Assembly: GCA_036013055.1 (NCBI GenBank)
Contig: DASCQM010000020.1
Coordinates: 157,791-221,790, forward strand
Reading direction: 5' to 3'
DNA length: 64,000 nucleotides
Source: SHYR01 sp036013055
Lineage (GTDB): Bacteria > Chloroflexota > Dehalococcoidia > UBA2979
Shown: in pieces, positions 34,047 through 42,859 of the stretch
Numbering within the stretch: position 1 is the first letter of the stretch
Layout: each line of letters starts with the position of its first letter
Notes under the pieces: model-generated
Seen by the model: the letters and a program-made list of their open reading frames with translations, nothing else
Told to the model about the DNA's origin: nothing
Databases searched by the model: none
Program-made: the position numbers and the translations under genes

Positions 34047-34721
34047 CTAGCCGCCCGCGTGCCCGTCGAGCCACTGAGGGTCGAAGTCGCGCAGCGAGGC
34101 CACTGTGACGTCGGCGCTCGGCTGCGGCGGCGGGGTGAAGCTCGCCTGCGTCGACTGCACCACCCAGAGCCCGGCGGCGCTGGCCGACTCGATGCCGTGG
34201 ATCGAGTCCTCGACGCCGATGCATTCGCCCGGCTGCAGGCCGAGCTGCGTGACTGCGTACAGGTAGACGTCCGGAGCCGGCTTGTCGGCCCCCGCCTCCC
34301 TCGCCGTCGCGATCAGCGCGAAGTACTGGTCGAGACCGGCGGAGGCCAGCGTCGCCTCGACCCATGGGCGCGAGGACTGCGACGCGACCGCGAGGCCAAG
34401 ACCGCGCCCGCCGATCGCTTCGAGCAGTTCGATCACGCCGTCGAGCGGTTCGAGCGGTGCGCGCTCCAGCTCGTCGAAGAAGTGACCGCTGTAATTCGCT
34501 TTGATCTCGTCCAGCGTGATCGAGTAGTGCTCCGCCATCCACTCGTTCATGCCGCCGGTGCCGATGAACGGCTCGACCTGCTCGATCGTGATCGTCTCCG
34601 GCGCGAGCATCGCCTGCGTCGCGGCGAAGTGCACCGGCTCGGTGTCGACGAGCACGCCGTCGAGGTCGAAGACGACCCCGGTCACTACGGTCGGCGGCGT
34701 GGCGGGCGGGGTGGCGCTCAC
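34047..34721 (-). CDS. HAD superfamily phosphatase/phosphomutase (beta-PGM-like)
   Basis: 224 residues. The nucleophile loop V-F-D-L-D-G-V-L-V-D-T-E near 17-28 has both Asp residues (D19 and D21). Motif 2 is A-S-Q-S-S near 113, motif 3 includes K-P-A-P-D-V-Y near 146-152, and motif 4 G-V-E-D-S-I-H-G-I near 168-176. With the L-x-V-D-T-E-P cap start it resembles beta-phosphoglucomutase or GPH-like phosphatases. Its start overlaps the SRPBCC stop by 4 nt. Substrate not known. Confidence 0.9.
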   Translation of the reverse strand: MSATPPATPPTVVTGVVFDLDGVLVDTEPVHFAATQAMLAPETITIEQVEPFIGTGGMNEWMAEHYSITLDEIKANYSGHFFDELERAPLEPLDGVIELLEAIGGRGLGLAVASQSSRPWVEATLASAGLDQYFALIATAREAGADKPAPDVYLYAVTQLGLQPGECIGVEDSIHGIESASAAGLWVVQSTQASFTPPPQPSADVTVASLRDFDPQWLDGHAGG

Positions 34722-35149
34722 TCGCCGTCCTCGATCAGGTGCTTCAGTCGCCAGAGGGCGTCGCGGTAGGCCTGCCGGCGCAGGCCGTCGTAGAGCAGCG
34801 GCTCGAGCAGCAGGCCGAGCAGCCCGCCGGCGGGCCGGTACTGCGCCTCGACGGTGACGTGCACCTCGCCGTCCGCCTCCGGGTGCAGCGCCCAGCTCAG
34901 CGAGGCCAGCGATGCGTCATCGTCGAGGCGCTCCATCACCAGTAGCGTCGGCGCCTCCTCGGCCGTCGTCGAAAGCCGGGCGCGCTCGCGACGCAGCGGC
35001 AGGCGCAATTCGTAGCTCAGGCCAGCGCCGTTGCCGCCCCGGTCGCCGAACGCGCGCGCGAACCAATCGCCCTCGTCTGGCGCACGCAGCCGCCCGAAGA
35101 TCGTCTCCGGTGTGGCGTGAATGTGGACATCTTCTCGTAGCTGGTTCAT
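34718..35149 (-). CDS. SRPBCC (START-like) family protein
   Basis: 143 residues. Typical START-like opening V-H-I-H-A-T-P-E-T-I-F-G-R-L near 8-21, a beta-rich core with L-S-W-A-L-H-P near 83-89, then a long C-terminal helix (L-L-Y-D-G-L-R-R-Q-A-Y-R-D-A-L-W-R-L-K-H). The fold holds a hydrophobic ligand pocket and is common in lipid or polyketide binding proteins. It sits between lysS (17 nt upstream) and the HAD gene (4-nt overlap), an apparent operon, but no chemical role follows from that. Confidence 0.8.
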   Translation of the reverse strand: MNQLREDVHIHATPETIFGRLRAPDEGDWFARAFGDRGGNGAGLSYELRLPLRRERARLSTTAEEAPTLLVMERLDDDASLASLSWALHPEADGEVHVTVEAQYRPAGGLLGLLLEPLLYDGLRRQAYRDALWRLKHLIEDGE

Positions 35150-35166
35150 GGCGATCGGCTCGTTGG

Positions 35167-36645
35167 TCAGTCGCCCTGGCGGTCGCGCATCGCCGGAAAG
35201 AGGATCACCTCGCGGATCGATTGCTCCCCCGTCAGCAGCATGATCATGCGCTCGAGGCCGAACCCGAGCCCACCGGCGGGCGGCATGCCGTGCTCAAGCG
35301 CCAGCAAGAACTCCTCGTCCATCAGTTCGGCCTCGTCGTCGCCGCCCGCCGCGATCGCGACCTGCTGCTCCATGCGCGCGCGCTGGTCGACGGGGTCGTT
35401 CAGCTCCGAGTACGCGTTCGCCATCTCGTAACCGAGCGCGAACAACTCGAAGCGCTCGACGACCTCCGGGTCGTCGGTCTTGCGCTTCGCCAGCGGCGAG
35501 ATCTCGACCGGGTAGTCGAAGACGAAGGTCGGCTGAACGAGGTGTGGCTCGACCAGCACCGACCAGCAGCGGTCGAGCAGCGAGTTCCACGATGCGTCGT
35601 CCTCGAACGAGACGTTGTGCTCGCTCGCGACCTGCCGCAGCGACGCCAACTCGCGGTACTGCGTGTAGTCGATGCCACCGTGCTCGATCAGCGCCTCGCG
35701 GAACGTCGTCCGCGCGAACGGCGATTCGAGGTCGATCGTGTGATCGCCGTGCTCGACGTGCAGCGTTCCGACGACCGTCTGCGCGATGTGGCGGTAGAGC
35801 TCCTCCACCATCCGCGCCACGTCCTCGTAGTCGGCGTACGCCTCGTAGGATTCGAGCATCAGGAACTCGGGATTGTGGCGGGTCGAGATGCCCTCGTTAC
35901 GAAAGACGCGCCCGATCTCGAAGACCTTCTCGAAGCCGCCGACGAGCAGACGCTTGAGGTGCAGCTCTAGCGCGATGCGCAGGCTGAGATCGCGACTGAG
36001 CGCGTTGTGGTGCGTGACGAAGGGCCGCGCGGCCGCGCCACCGGCCTCGACCTGCAACACCGGTGTCGCCACCTCCATGAAGTCGCGATCCTCGAAGAAG
36101 CGTCGCACCGAAGAGACGACCTTCGAGGAGATCCGCGCGAGTTCGCGCGACCGCTCGTTCGACATCAGGTCGAGGTAACGCTGACGGTAGCGGGTCTCGG
36201 TGTCCGTGATGCCGTGCCACTTCTCGGGCATCGGCCTCAGTGCCTTGGTCACGATCTGCCATTCGCTGACGCGCACGGTGACCTCGCCGGTACGAGTGCG
36301 GAAGAGCACCCCGCTGGCCGAGATGAAGTCGCCGAGGTCGGCGAGCGGGAGCTGCTCGAACGCCTCGCCAAGCACGTCGCGTTGCAGGTGGAGCTGAATG
36401 CGGCCGGAACCGTCGGTGAGGTCGAGGAAGGCCATCTTCCCCATCACCCGCTGCGCCGTCAGCCGTCCGACGACCGAGACCGGTCCGGCCTCCTCCTCGC
36501 CATCAGCCTCGGCGGCGTCGAAGAGCGCGACGGCTGCCTCGGCATCGTGCGTGCGCTCGAGGCGAGCGGGGTACGGGTCGCCGCGCGTCAGCAGTTGCTC
36601 ACGCTTCTCGATGCGCTGTGCGAACAGTTCCTCTTCAGAGGGCAT
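35167..36645 (-). CDS. lysS: Lysyl-tRNA synthetase, class II
   Basis: 492 residues. An N-terminal OB fold (about 60-150) has G-R-L-T-A-Q-R-V-M-G-K-M-A-F. Motif 1 R-R-F-F-E-D-R-D-F-M-E-V-A-T-P-V-L, motif 2 F-R-N-E-G-I-S-T-R-H-N-P-E-F near 247-260 and motif 3 G-G-L-G-F-G-L-E-R-M-I-M-L near 463-475 are all intact. It charges tRNA-Lys in the cytoplasm. Position upstream of SRPBCC and HAD on the same strand. The start ATG 36645 has a weak ribosome site. Confidence 0.96.
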   Translation of the reverse strand: MPSEEELFAQRIEKREQLLTRGDPYPARLERTHDAEAAVALFDAAEADGEEEAGPVSVVGRLTAQRVMGKMAFLDLTDGSGRIQLHLQRDVLGEAFEQLPLADLGDFISASGVLFRTRTGEVTVRVSEWQIVTKALRPMPEKWHGITDTETRYRQRYLDLMSNERSRELARISSKVVSSVRRFFEDRDFMEVATPVLQVEAGGAAARPFVTHHNALSRDLSLRIALELHLKRLLVGGFEKVFEIGRVFRNEGISTRHNPEFLMLESYEAYADYEDVARMVEELYRHIAQTVVGTLHVEHGDHTIDLESPFARTTFREALIEHGGIDYTQYRELASLRQVASEHNVSFEDDASWNSLLDRCWSVLVEPHLVQPTFVFDYPVEISPLAKRKTDDPEVVERFELFALGYEMANAYSELNDPVDQRARMEQQVAIAAGGDDEAELMDEEFLLALEHGMPPAGGLGFGLERMIMLLTGEQSIREVILFPAMRDRQGD

Positions 36646-36694
36646 CGCTGGCCTCGCTCCAACCTCGCCGCTGCACTGTACCGGTGCCCCGGCT

Positions 36695-36724
36695 CAAACA
36701 AATAGCGGGACCACCCGGCCCCGC
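36695..36724 (-). terminator. Intrinsic terminator of greA
   Basis: On the minus strand: an 8-bp stem GCGGGGCC/GGTCCCGC (one G-U), loop GGGT, then TATTTGTTTG. It lies 27-56 nt after the greA stop, with a clear T-rich tail. Confidence 0.85.
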
Positions 36725-36750
36725 CTCTCGATGTGACCCAGCCGTATGGG

Positions 36751-37224
36751 CTACTTCACCGAGACGACGGTCATCTCGACGTTCCCCGCGGGAGCCGCCA
36801 CCTTCACCTTGTCGCCGCGCTTGCGGCCAATCAGCGCCTCGCCGACCGGAGACTTGTGGCTGATCCGCCCCTGCGTCGGGTCGGCTTCCGCCGGTCCGAC
36901 CAGCTGGTAGGTCTGCGACTTGCCACCCTTGGTCTTCAGCGAGACGGTCGAGCCGACGCGGATCTCCTTGGAGCCTTTGGCCGCCTTCTCGTCGATCAGC
37001 TCGGCCGACTCCAGCATCTTCTCGATCTCCTGGATGCGGCCCTCGAGAAACGCTTGCTGGTTCTTGGCGTCCTCGTACTGGCCATCAACCTGGGCCATGC
37101 CGAGTTCCTGCGCCTCACGGATCTGTTCGGCAACCTCGGCGCGCTTCGTCGTGCGCAGCTCAAGCAGCTCGGCCTCGAGCTTCTTCAGTCCCTGCTTTGT
37201 GATCAGAACCTGCTCTTCGGACAT
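36751..37224 (-). CDS. greA: Transcription elongation factor GreA
   Basis: 157 residues, standard length, from ATG 37224 (GAGGA 5 nt upstream). An N-terminal coiled-coil (about 9-75) with L-I-T-K-Q-G-L-K-K-L-E-A-E-L-L-E-L and the tip Asp/Glu in Q-V-D-G-Q-Y-E-D-A-K, then the FKBP-like C-terminal domain with V-G-S-T-V-S-L-K and R-I-S-H-K-S-P-V-G-E-A-L-I-G. The factor inserts its coiled coil into the RNA polymerase channel and stimulates transcript cleavage in backtracked complexes. Confidence 0.95.
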   Translation of the reverse strand: MSEEQVLITKQGLKKLEAELLELRTTKRAEVAEQIREAQELGMAQVDGQYEDAKNQQAFLEGRIQEIEKMLESAELIDEKAAKGSKEIRVGSTVSLKTKGGKSQTYQLVGPAEADPTQGRISHKSPVGEALIGRKRGDKVKVAAPAGNVEMTVVSVK

Positions 37225-37429
37225 GTGATCCTCGTCTGACTCCGCGCCCGGGGCCATCCAACCCGGCGCTACTCCACAAACGTCATAGCGGACTCGCCAC
37301 CTGGGCCAGTCCGCCACACCGTTCACTGCTGAACGGCCCGATATGTTATCCGCTGACCGCGTCAGTCGCAACCAGATCGAGGTGATCAGGGTACTCGCTA
37401 ACGCATATAAACAAAACTGCCCTTCTAGA

Positions 37430-37458
37430 TTGGGTTGAGGCCGTTCCGGTGGTAGAAT
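37430..37458 (+). promoter_or_regulatory. Promoter for the htrA-like operon
   Basis: TTGGGT (37430-37435), 17 nt, TAGAAT (37453-37458). A transcript from about 37465 would have an untranslated leader of around 45 nt before the ribosome site AGGGAG (37495-37500). Confidence 0.55.
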
Positions 37459-37508
37459 GACGGTCGTGGTGGGGCGCGCCGGAACTTGTCCGGCAGGGAG
37501 CGCTCGCC

Positions 37509-38636
37509 ATTCGCCCGGCCCTACTCACCCGCAACACCCTGACGGTGGTACTCGCGTTGGCGCTCGGCCTCGGTGCCGGGTTCGTCGGCGGGCTGGTCGC
37601 CGTGCAGTTCGACAGCGACGAGCCGGCAGCCGTCGTCACTCCCGCTGCGCCGACCGCGATCGCGACTGAGGCACCTGCCGACGACATCCGCACCGCCATC
37701 CAGAGCGCGCTCCCCGCAGTCGTCACGGTGCTCGTCGATTTCGCTCCCGAGTTGCTTGAGGACGGTCGCATCCGCGAGCGGCGGAGCGTTGGCTCCGGGT
37801 TCGTGATCAACGACCTCGGCCACATTGTCACCAACTTCCACGTGATCGACGGCGCGCAGGCGATCACCGTGATCCTCGGCACCGGCGAGGAGCGCCCGGC
37901 GGTGATCGCCGGCCACGATTCGCCATTCACCGATCTCGCGGTGCTCCAGATCGCCTCACAGGGACTGCGCTCGGCGCGCTTCGGGGACTCCGACGCGCTC
38001 GTGATGGGCGATGTCGTCGCTGCCGTCAGCGGCACGCTGCTCGGCACCACCTTCGACCCCTCGGTGAGCACCGGCGTCGTCTCGGCGCTCGGGCGCTCGT
38101 GGCCGCGCAACGGCGTGATCCTCGAGGACCTCGTGCAGACGAACGTCGCCGTCAATCATGGCGACTCCGGTGGCGCGCTGATCGATGTCCACGGCGACGT
38201 GATCGGTCTGCTCACCACCGTCGTGCGTAGCGACCCCAGCGGCCTTGCCGTGCAGGGCGTCGCGTTCGCGCAGTCAGCGAACTCGCTGCGGATGATCGTC
38301 GAGAGCATCGCGGCCCGTGGCAGCTTCCTGCGCCCCAGACCCGGCATCGAGCGCCCGAATCTCCAGCACATCGAGATCTCGCCTGAGCTCGCCGCTACCG
38401 AAGGTCTGCCGGTCACGTTCGGCGCGCTGATCATTGAGCCCCGCGCGGGCAGTCCGGCGGAGGCCGCCGGCATCCGAGCGGGCGACATCGTCGTCGGCAT
38501 GAACGGCATCGCGGTCGACTTCGACAACCCGCTACCCAACCTGCTGAAGCGCCTCTCGCCGGGCGCGACGGCCGACTTCTTCGTCCTTCGCAATGGACGC
38601 GAACTCTTGATCCCGGTCTCCCCATGGCTGGAGTAA
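37509..38636 (+). CDS. HtrA/DegP-like serine protease with PDZ domain, membrane anchored
   Basis: 375 residues if it starts at the ATT codon 37509 (AGGGAG 8 nt upstream); otherwise GTG 37545 (363 residues), which has no ribosome site and lacks the basic residues before the hydrophobic anchor. The frame between a stop at 37458 and 37545 has no ATG, GTG or TTG. N-terminal anchor about 12-33. Trypsin-like domain: His in N-F-H-V-I-D, Asp in F-T-D-L-A-V-L, Ser in N-H-G-D-S-G-G-A. The C-terminal PDZ has G-I-R-A-G-D-I-V-V-G-M-N-G. It degrades or refolds damaged envelope proteins. The next gene begins 4 nt later. Confidence 0.9.
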   Translation: MRPALLTRNTLTVVLALALGLGAGFVGGLVAVQFDSDEPAAVVTPAAPTAIATEAPADDIRTAIQSALPAVVTVLVDFAPELLEDGRIRERRSVGSGFVINDLGHIVTNFHVIDGAQAITVILGTGEERPAVIAGHDSPFTDLAVLQIASQGLRSARFGDSDALVMGDVVAAVSGTLLGTTFDPSVSTGVVSALGRSWPRNGVILEDLVQTNVAVNHGDSGGALIDVHGDVIGLLTTVVRSDPSGLAVQGVAFAQSANSLRMIVESIAARGSFLRPRPGIERPNLQHIEISPELAATEGLPVTFGALIIEPRAGSPAEAAGIRAGDIVVGMNGIAVDFDNPLPNLLKRLSPGATADFFVLRNGRELLIPVSPWLE

Positions 38637-38640
38637 CACG

Positions 38641-40599
38641 ATGAAAGAGCCAGGCAACCAGCTTCCAGAGCGGGCCAACATCCCGCGCTTCGCCCCCGTC
38701 ATCGACAGCGATGACGGCGACACGGGGTTCGGATCGCCGGACGACGTGCAGTTCGACAGCGGGCTGCTGCGCACCGTCGGCATCATCGCCGTGCTCGGCA
38801 TCCTGCTCGCGGTACTGCTGCTGCCGCCCGTCTCGATCCTCGACTTCGGCGGCAGCGACGGCGGCTCGGGCATTGTCACGAAGGCACGCGACTCTATGCC
38901 CGACCTCCCCGACGGCCTCGTCGCGATGAGCGCGCTCTACGACATCGAGGTCGCCGACGAGCTACGAGGAGCCGCGACGCTCAGCGTTCGTCTCTCCGTC
39001 GACGACCCGCCGGGCGAGAATCTGGCGCTCTACACGTTCGACGATGACCGCTGGCAGCGCCTCGGCTCGGCGAGCGTCGACAACGGCAGCCGCGTTGCCC
39101 GCGGCGAGGTGGAGACGGTGCCCGCCACGATCGCCGTGCTTCACCGCGCCGCACTCGCTCGCTCGCTCGGACTGATCCTCAGCCCCGGCGAGGTTCCGGA
39201 TGCCGCGATCACCGGTATCAGCATCGTCAGCGTGCTCGCCGTCTCGCCGCTCACCGACACCAACGAGGCCGGGCTACTCATCGCCGACCCACTGGCGCTC
39301 GACGCCGCGCGCGCCGACACGGTCGCCGGTGTCTACCTCGGCGTGACGACGCCGACCTCCGCCGCTAGCGAACTGGTCGACCTGATCCTCGGCACCCCGG
39401 CGCGCGTCGAGACACACATCGGCGAGATCGTCGATGAGGCGCTGCGCGCACAGGCGGCAGGCGTGCATCTTGACTACGCCAGCATCGACGTCCCCCGCCG
39501 CGACGCCTTCACAGCCTTCGTCGGGCAGCTCGACGCGGCGCTGACGGCCGAGGGGCTGGGACTCGTCGTCACCGTGCCGGCACCGTCGGCGAGCGCATCG
39601 TCCACGGCGGTGGCGAGCGCCTACGACTGGCCCGCGCTGGCGGCGCTCGCTGACGCGCTCTGGTTGCGCGCTCCGTCTGACCCTGATGGCTACTACGACC
39701 AGCTTGAGGCTGCGCTGGCCGCGCAGCGCGACAACGGCACCGACCTCAGCGCCGTCTGGCTCGTGCTCGACCGCCACTCCCGCGAGCGCACCCCGGAGGG
39801 CATCGCCGCGATCACACTGCGCGACGCGCTGACCCGCGCCAGCAGCCTGCGCGCTCGATTCGACGAGGGCATCACGCCCGACTCCCCGGTCACCATCACC
39901 GGCGTAAACATCAATGAGAACGATGACGACAGCGGCATGCGCTGGGACGAGACCTCCCAATCGGTCACCTTCGACTACGGCGCACGCGGCGGCCCGCGCA
40001 CCGTCTGGGTCGAGAATCGCTTCTCGTTCGCGTTCCGCCTCGACCTCGCCCGCCGCTTCGGCCTCGGCGGCGTCACCGTCGCGCCGGCGGCGCAGGACGA
40101 GACACTGCCGGATGTCTGGAACACCGTCGCCAGCTTCGTCGAGGACGGCGCAGTGCATCGTGAACTCCCGTTCGGCCCGTACCTCAGCCCGCGCTGGATC
40201 AGCCCGTCCGGAATTATCGAAGGGGGCGACAGCGGCGTCGCCGTCTGGCGCGCACCGAACGAGATTGGTGTCTACCCGATCACGCTGATCGTCTCCGACG
40301 GCGTCGTCTTCATCGGTCAGGAGATCTCGCTCCGCGTCACCGAGGGGCAGCAGGAGCCCAACCCGGCGCCGGTATCGACGCCTGAGCCGACCGCGACGCC
40401 GCAGGCCACCGCGACGCCCGCACCGACTGAGGTGCCGATCGTGGTCGCGACGCCGGAGCCGACCGTCGCTCCCACGCCTGAGCCGACGCCGCAGCCAACC
40501 GTGGCACCGACGCCGGAACCAACCGTCGCTCCCACCCCCGAGCCGACGCCTGTACCGACCGCGACGCCAACCGGCCCACCTGGCCCGGCAGGGAACTAG
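38641..40599 (+). CDS. Membrane-anchored protein with degenerate GH18-like domain and Pro/Thr-rich tail
   Basis: 652 residues. Membrane segment about 44-66 after a cytoplasmic N-tail. Residues about 210-500 have the pattern of spore/YaaH-type glycosidase-like barrels: a V-H-L-D-Y-A-S strand in place of D-G-x-D-x-D-x-E, V-V-T-V-P-A-P, A-L-A-D-A-L-W-L-R-A, and R-L-D-L-A-R-R-F-G-L-G-G-V. The catalytic Asp/Glu triplet is not clear, so activity is doubtful. The last 85 residues repeat T-P-E-P-T units, a cell-wall or spacer linker. Four nt after the htrA stop, so the pair is one operon, pointing to an envelope role. Confidence 0.65.
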   Translation: MKEPGNQLPERANIPRFAPVIDSDDGDTGFGSPDDVQFDSGLLRTVGIIAVLGILLAVLLLPPVSILDFGGSDGGSGIVTKARDSMPDLPDGLVAMSALYDIEVADELRGAATLSVRLSVDDPPGENLALYTFDDDRWQRLGSASVDNGSRVARGEVETVPATIAVLHRAALARSLGLILSPGEVPDAAITGISIVSVLAVSPLTDTNEAGLLIADPLALDAARADTVAGVYLGVTTPTSAASELVDLILGTPARVETHIGEIVDEALRAQAAGVHLDYASIDVPRRDAFTAFVGQLDAALTAEGLGLVVTVPAPSASASSTAVASAYDWPALAALADALWLRAPSDPDGYYDQLEAALAAQRDNGTDLSAVWLVLDRHSRERTPEGIAAITLRDALTRASSLRARFDEGITPDSPVTITGVNINENDDDSGMRWDETSQSVTFDYGARGGPRTVWVENRFSFAFRLDLARRFGLGGVTVAPAAQDETLPDVWNTVASFVEDGAVHRELPFGPYLSPRWISPSGIIEGGDSGVAVWRAPNEIGVYPITLIVSDGVVFIGQEISLRVTEGQQEPNPAPVSTPEPTATPQATATPAPTEVPIVVATPEPTVAPTPEPTPQPTVAPTPEPTVAPTPEPTPVPTATPTGPPGPAGN

Positions 40600-40601
40600 C
40601 C

Positions 40602-41183
40602 GTGGCGCGAAAGCAGCTCTCGATCCGCATCACCGGCGGCTCCGCTCGCGGCAGCGTGCTGCGCGGCCCGGTCGGTGGCGACCTGCGCCCGACCTCGGGC
40701 CGCCTCCGTGAATCGCTCTTCGGCATGCTCGATGCCGCCGACGTCGACATGACGGAGGTCGTCGACCTTTACGCCGGCACCGGCGCGCTCGGCATCGAGG
40801 CGCTCTCGCGCGGTGCGGACCGTTGCACCTTCGTCGAATCGGATGCCGCCGCCTGTCGCGCCATCGACGAGAATCTGAAGCGCGTGCGAATGGCCGAGCG
40901 GGCCTCCGTGGTACGCGACCGCGTCGGACGCTGGCATCCGCAGGAGGCGACGCGATTCACGCTGGTGCTCGCCGACCCGCCATACGCCCACGCGGGAAGC
41001 TGGGAAGAGATCAAGCAGAGCATCGACGGCGCGCTGACGCCGGATGCCTTCCTCATGATTGAGCACTCAGCCCGGGAGCATCCTCCCGTGGCGTTGCTAG
41101 GACGTTCAATGTGGCGCGATCGGCGCCAGGGTGACGGTGCCATCGCCGTCTATCGCTCCTTGGAAAGGGAAGATGCTGCATGA
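40602..41183 (+). CDS. rsmD: 16S rRNA (guanine966-N2)-methyltransferase RsmD
   Basis: 193 residues. R-I-T-G-G-S-A-R-G near 10-18 is the usual start, R-P-T-S-G-R-L-R-E-S-L-F near 31-42, the SAM motif D-L-Y-A-G-T-G-A-L-G-I-E-A near 53-65, and the catalytic D-P-P-Y at about 126-129. It methylates G966 of 16S rRNA. The stop overlaps the coaD start (ATGA), the common rsmD-coaD pairing. Confidence 0.93.
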   Translation: MARKQLSIRITGGSARGSVLRGPVGGDLRPTSGRLRESLFGMLDAADVDMTEVVDLYAGTGALGIEALSRGADRCTFVESDAAACRAIDENLKRVRMAERASVVRDRVGRWHPQEATRFTLVLADPPYAHAGSWEEIKQSIDGALTPDAFLMIEHSAREHPPVALLGRSMWRDRRQGDGAIAVYRSLEREDAA

Positions 41184-41656
41184 CCATCGCGATGTATCCG
41201 GGGAGATTCGACCCGGTCAGTAACGGACACATGGACATCATCGAGCGCGCCAGTCGAATCTACGACGAAGTCGTCGTCGCACCCGCCCAGAGCTCTTCGA
41301 CCCTGTTCACCACCGAGGAACGCGTCGCGCTAATCGAACGCGTCACTGCTGACATGCCCACTGTCCGCGTCGCCTCGTTCTCAGTGCTCACCGTGGAGGC
41401 CGCACATGACGTTGGTGCGCAGGTGCTGGTACGCGGATTGCGCGCGATCACCGACTTCACGACCGAGTTCGACATGGCGTTAATGAATCGAAGCATGGCG
41501 CCGGAGATCGAGTCCGCGTTTCTCATGACGTCGGTCGAGCACCTGTACGTGAGCGCCTCGCGAATTCGCGAACTCGCGGGCTTCGGGCGGGATGTCAGCG
41601 ACCTCGTGCATCCCGTCGTCTGGGAGGCGCTACAAGAGAAATTCCCCGGCTCATGA
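41180..41656 (+). CDS. coaD: Phosphopantetheine adenylyltransferase
   Basis: 158 residues, full length. The nucleotide-binding G-R-F-D-P-V-S-N-G-H near 9-18 has the H-x-G-H-type His, and R-G-L-R-A-I-T-D-F near 89-97 and S-A-S-R-I-R-E-L-A near 127-135 match the family (normally I-S-S-S-x-V-R-E). The enzyme makes dephospho-CoA, the penultimate step of CoA synthesis; a fitting partner for the CoA-dependent enzymes nearby. ATG overlaps rsmD by 4 nt. Confidence 0.94.
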   Translation: MTIAMYPGRFDPVSNGHMDIIERASRIYDEVVVAPAQSSSTLFTTEERVALIERVTADMPTVRVASFSVLTVEAAHDVGAQVLVRGLRAITDFTTEFDMALMNRSMAPEIESAFLMTSVEHLYVSASRIRELAGFGRDVSDLVHPVVWEALQEKFPGS

Positions 41657-41709
41657 GCTGATCGAGAGCGGGATTCTACGCAGAGAGTTTCACGGAGAGG
41701 GAGCACCCA

Positions 41710-42795
41710 ATGGACCTATTGCATCTCGTGACCCGGCTCGAAGAGCTGGTCTCAGAATCGCAGAAGATGCCAATCGGCAGTCGCATCATCACCGACCGGC
41801 GCAAGCTGCTCGATGTGATCGATCAGATGCGCGTCGTGATCCCGCAGGAGGTGCGGGAGGCGCAGGCAATCGTCCAGCGCGACGACGAGCTGCGGCGGCA
41901 GGCCGAGGAGGAGGCGCGCATCATCGTCGCCCGTGCCGAGGAGCAGGCACGCTTGCTCGTCGATGAGCACGAGGTCACGACCGCCGCCCACGCGAACGCG
42001 CGGCACCTTGAGCAGGACGCGAACTCGCGCCTCGAGGAACGCATCGAGACGGCGAATGCGGACATCCAGTTCCGCATCGACGACTCACGGCGCGCCGCCG
42101 AGCGGCAGATGACCGACGCGGACGCCTACTCAACCGAATTGCTACGCCGGCTCGAACGTCAGCTCGAAGCCTTCGTCCGTTCCGTGCGCGCGGGGCTCTC
42201 ACAACTCGAACCGGAGCCCGATGGCGACCTCGATTCGTTCGAGCTGCCGGTCCAACCGGCGGGCGCAGAACAGCGCACTGAGATACGTAACGAGATCGAG
42301 GCTCCGCCGACGGTCGAAGCAGAGCGGGTACCCGTCGGCGCAGGCGCCGTCGCTGCTGCTGTCCCGGCCACCGAGTCAGTCGCCGACCCCATCGCGGAGG
42401 CCCGCGCGGTACTCGCGCCGGCTCCCCTGCCGGAAGTCACGCCGATCCCGATCCGTTTCGACGCGATGTCGAGCATCGAGGACGTCGACGAGAGCGCAGA
42501 GGCGACGGACGACGAGCCGGCGGCTGAGGACGACGTCGATAGCGGCGCACTGACGCTCGACGACGCGTTCGCCGAAGCCGCCGAGGCGGCCGACGACGCT
42601 GACGACGACGACTCCGCCAGTGACGACATCGATGACGGTGAGCCGGAAGGCGAGCTGGAGAACCTGCTCGCACGGCCCTCGATCCCCGGCATCGCTCCGC
42701 CGCCGCAGGCGGAAGTCGATACCGGCGACGTCACGGTGATCGATGACCTCGCCGAGCCGTGGCTCGACGACGAGGGACGGCCGCGCCCCGACTGA
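41710..42795 (+). CDS. Coiled-coil cytoplasmic protein of unknown function following coaD
   Basis: 361 residues. Residues 1-45 form a small globular start (L-E-E-L-V-S-E-S), then a long Glu/Arg/Ala coiled coil (about 55-160). The second half is disordered and strongly acidic (about 255-335, rich in Asp/Glu/Ala). No membrane segment. Similar proteins follow coaD in other Gram-positive-related genomes and are sometimes called ATPase E-subunit-like or DivIVA-like; neither is demonstrated. The start has GGAG 8 nt upstream. A scaffold or cell-cycle role is possible but not shown. Confidence 0.62.
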   Translation: MDLLHLVTRLEELVSESQKMPIGSRIITDRRKLLDVIDQMRVVIPQEVREAQAIVQRDDELRRQAEEEARIIVARAEEQARLLVDEHEVTTAAHANARHLEQDANSRLEERIETANADIQFRIDDSRRAAERQMTDADAYSTELLRRLERQLEAFVRSVRAGLSQLEPEPDGDLDSFELPVQPAGAEQRTEIRNEIEAPPTVEAERVPVGAGAVAAAVPATESVADPIAEARAVLAPAPLPEVTPIPIRFDAMSSIEDVDESAEATDDEPAAEDDVDSGALTLDDAFAEAAEAADDADDDDSASDDIDDGEPEGELENLLARPSIPGIAPPPQAEVDTGDVTVIDDLAEPWLDDEGRPRPD

Positions 42796-42804
42796 CCCTG
42801 CTCG

Positions 42805-42830
42805 GACGGAGGTCGCGGGCGACCTCCGTC
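42805..42830. terminator. Bidirectional terminator between convergent coiled-coil gene and leuS
   Basis: GACGGAGGTCG and its complement form an 11-bp or longer stem with a 4-nt loop. It lies 10 nt after one stop and 30 nt before the other. Confidence 0.82.
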
Positions 42831-42859
42831 ACGCTCTCCGCTTCGAGAGCGCCGTCGTC

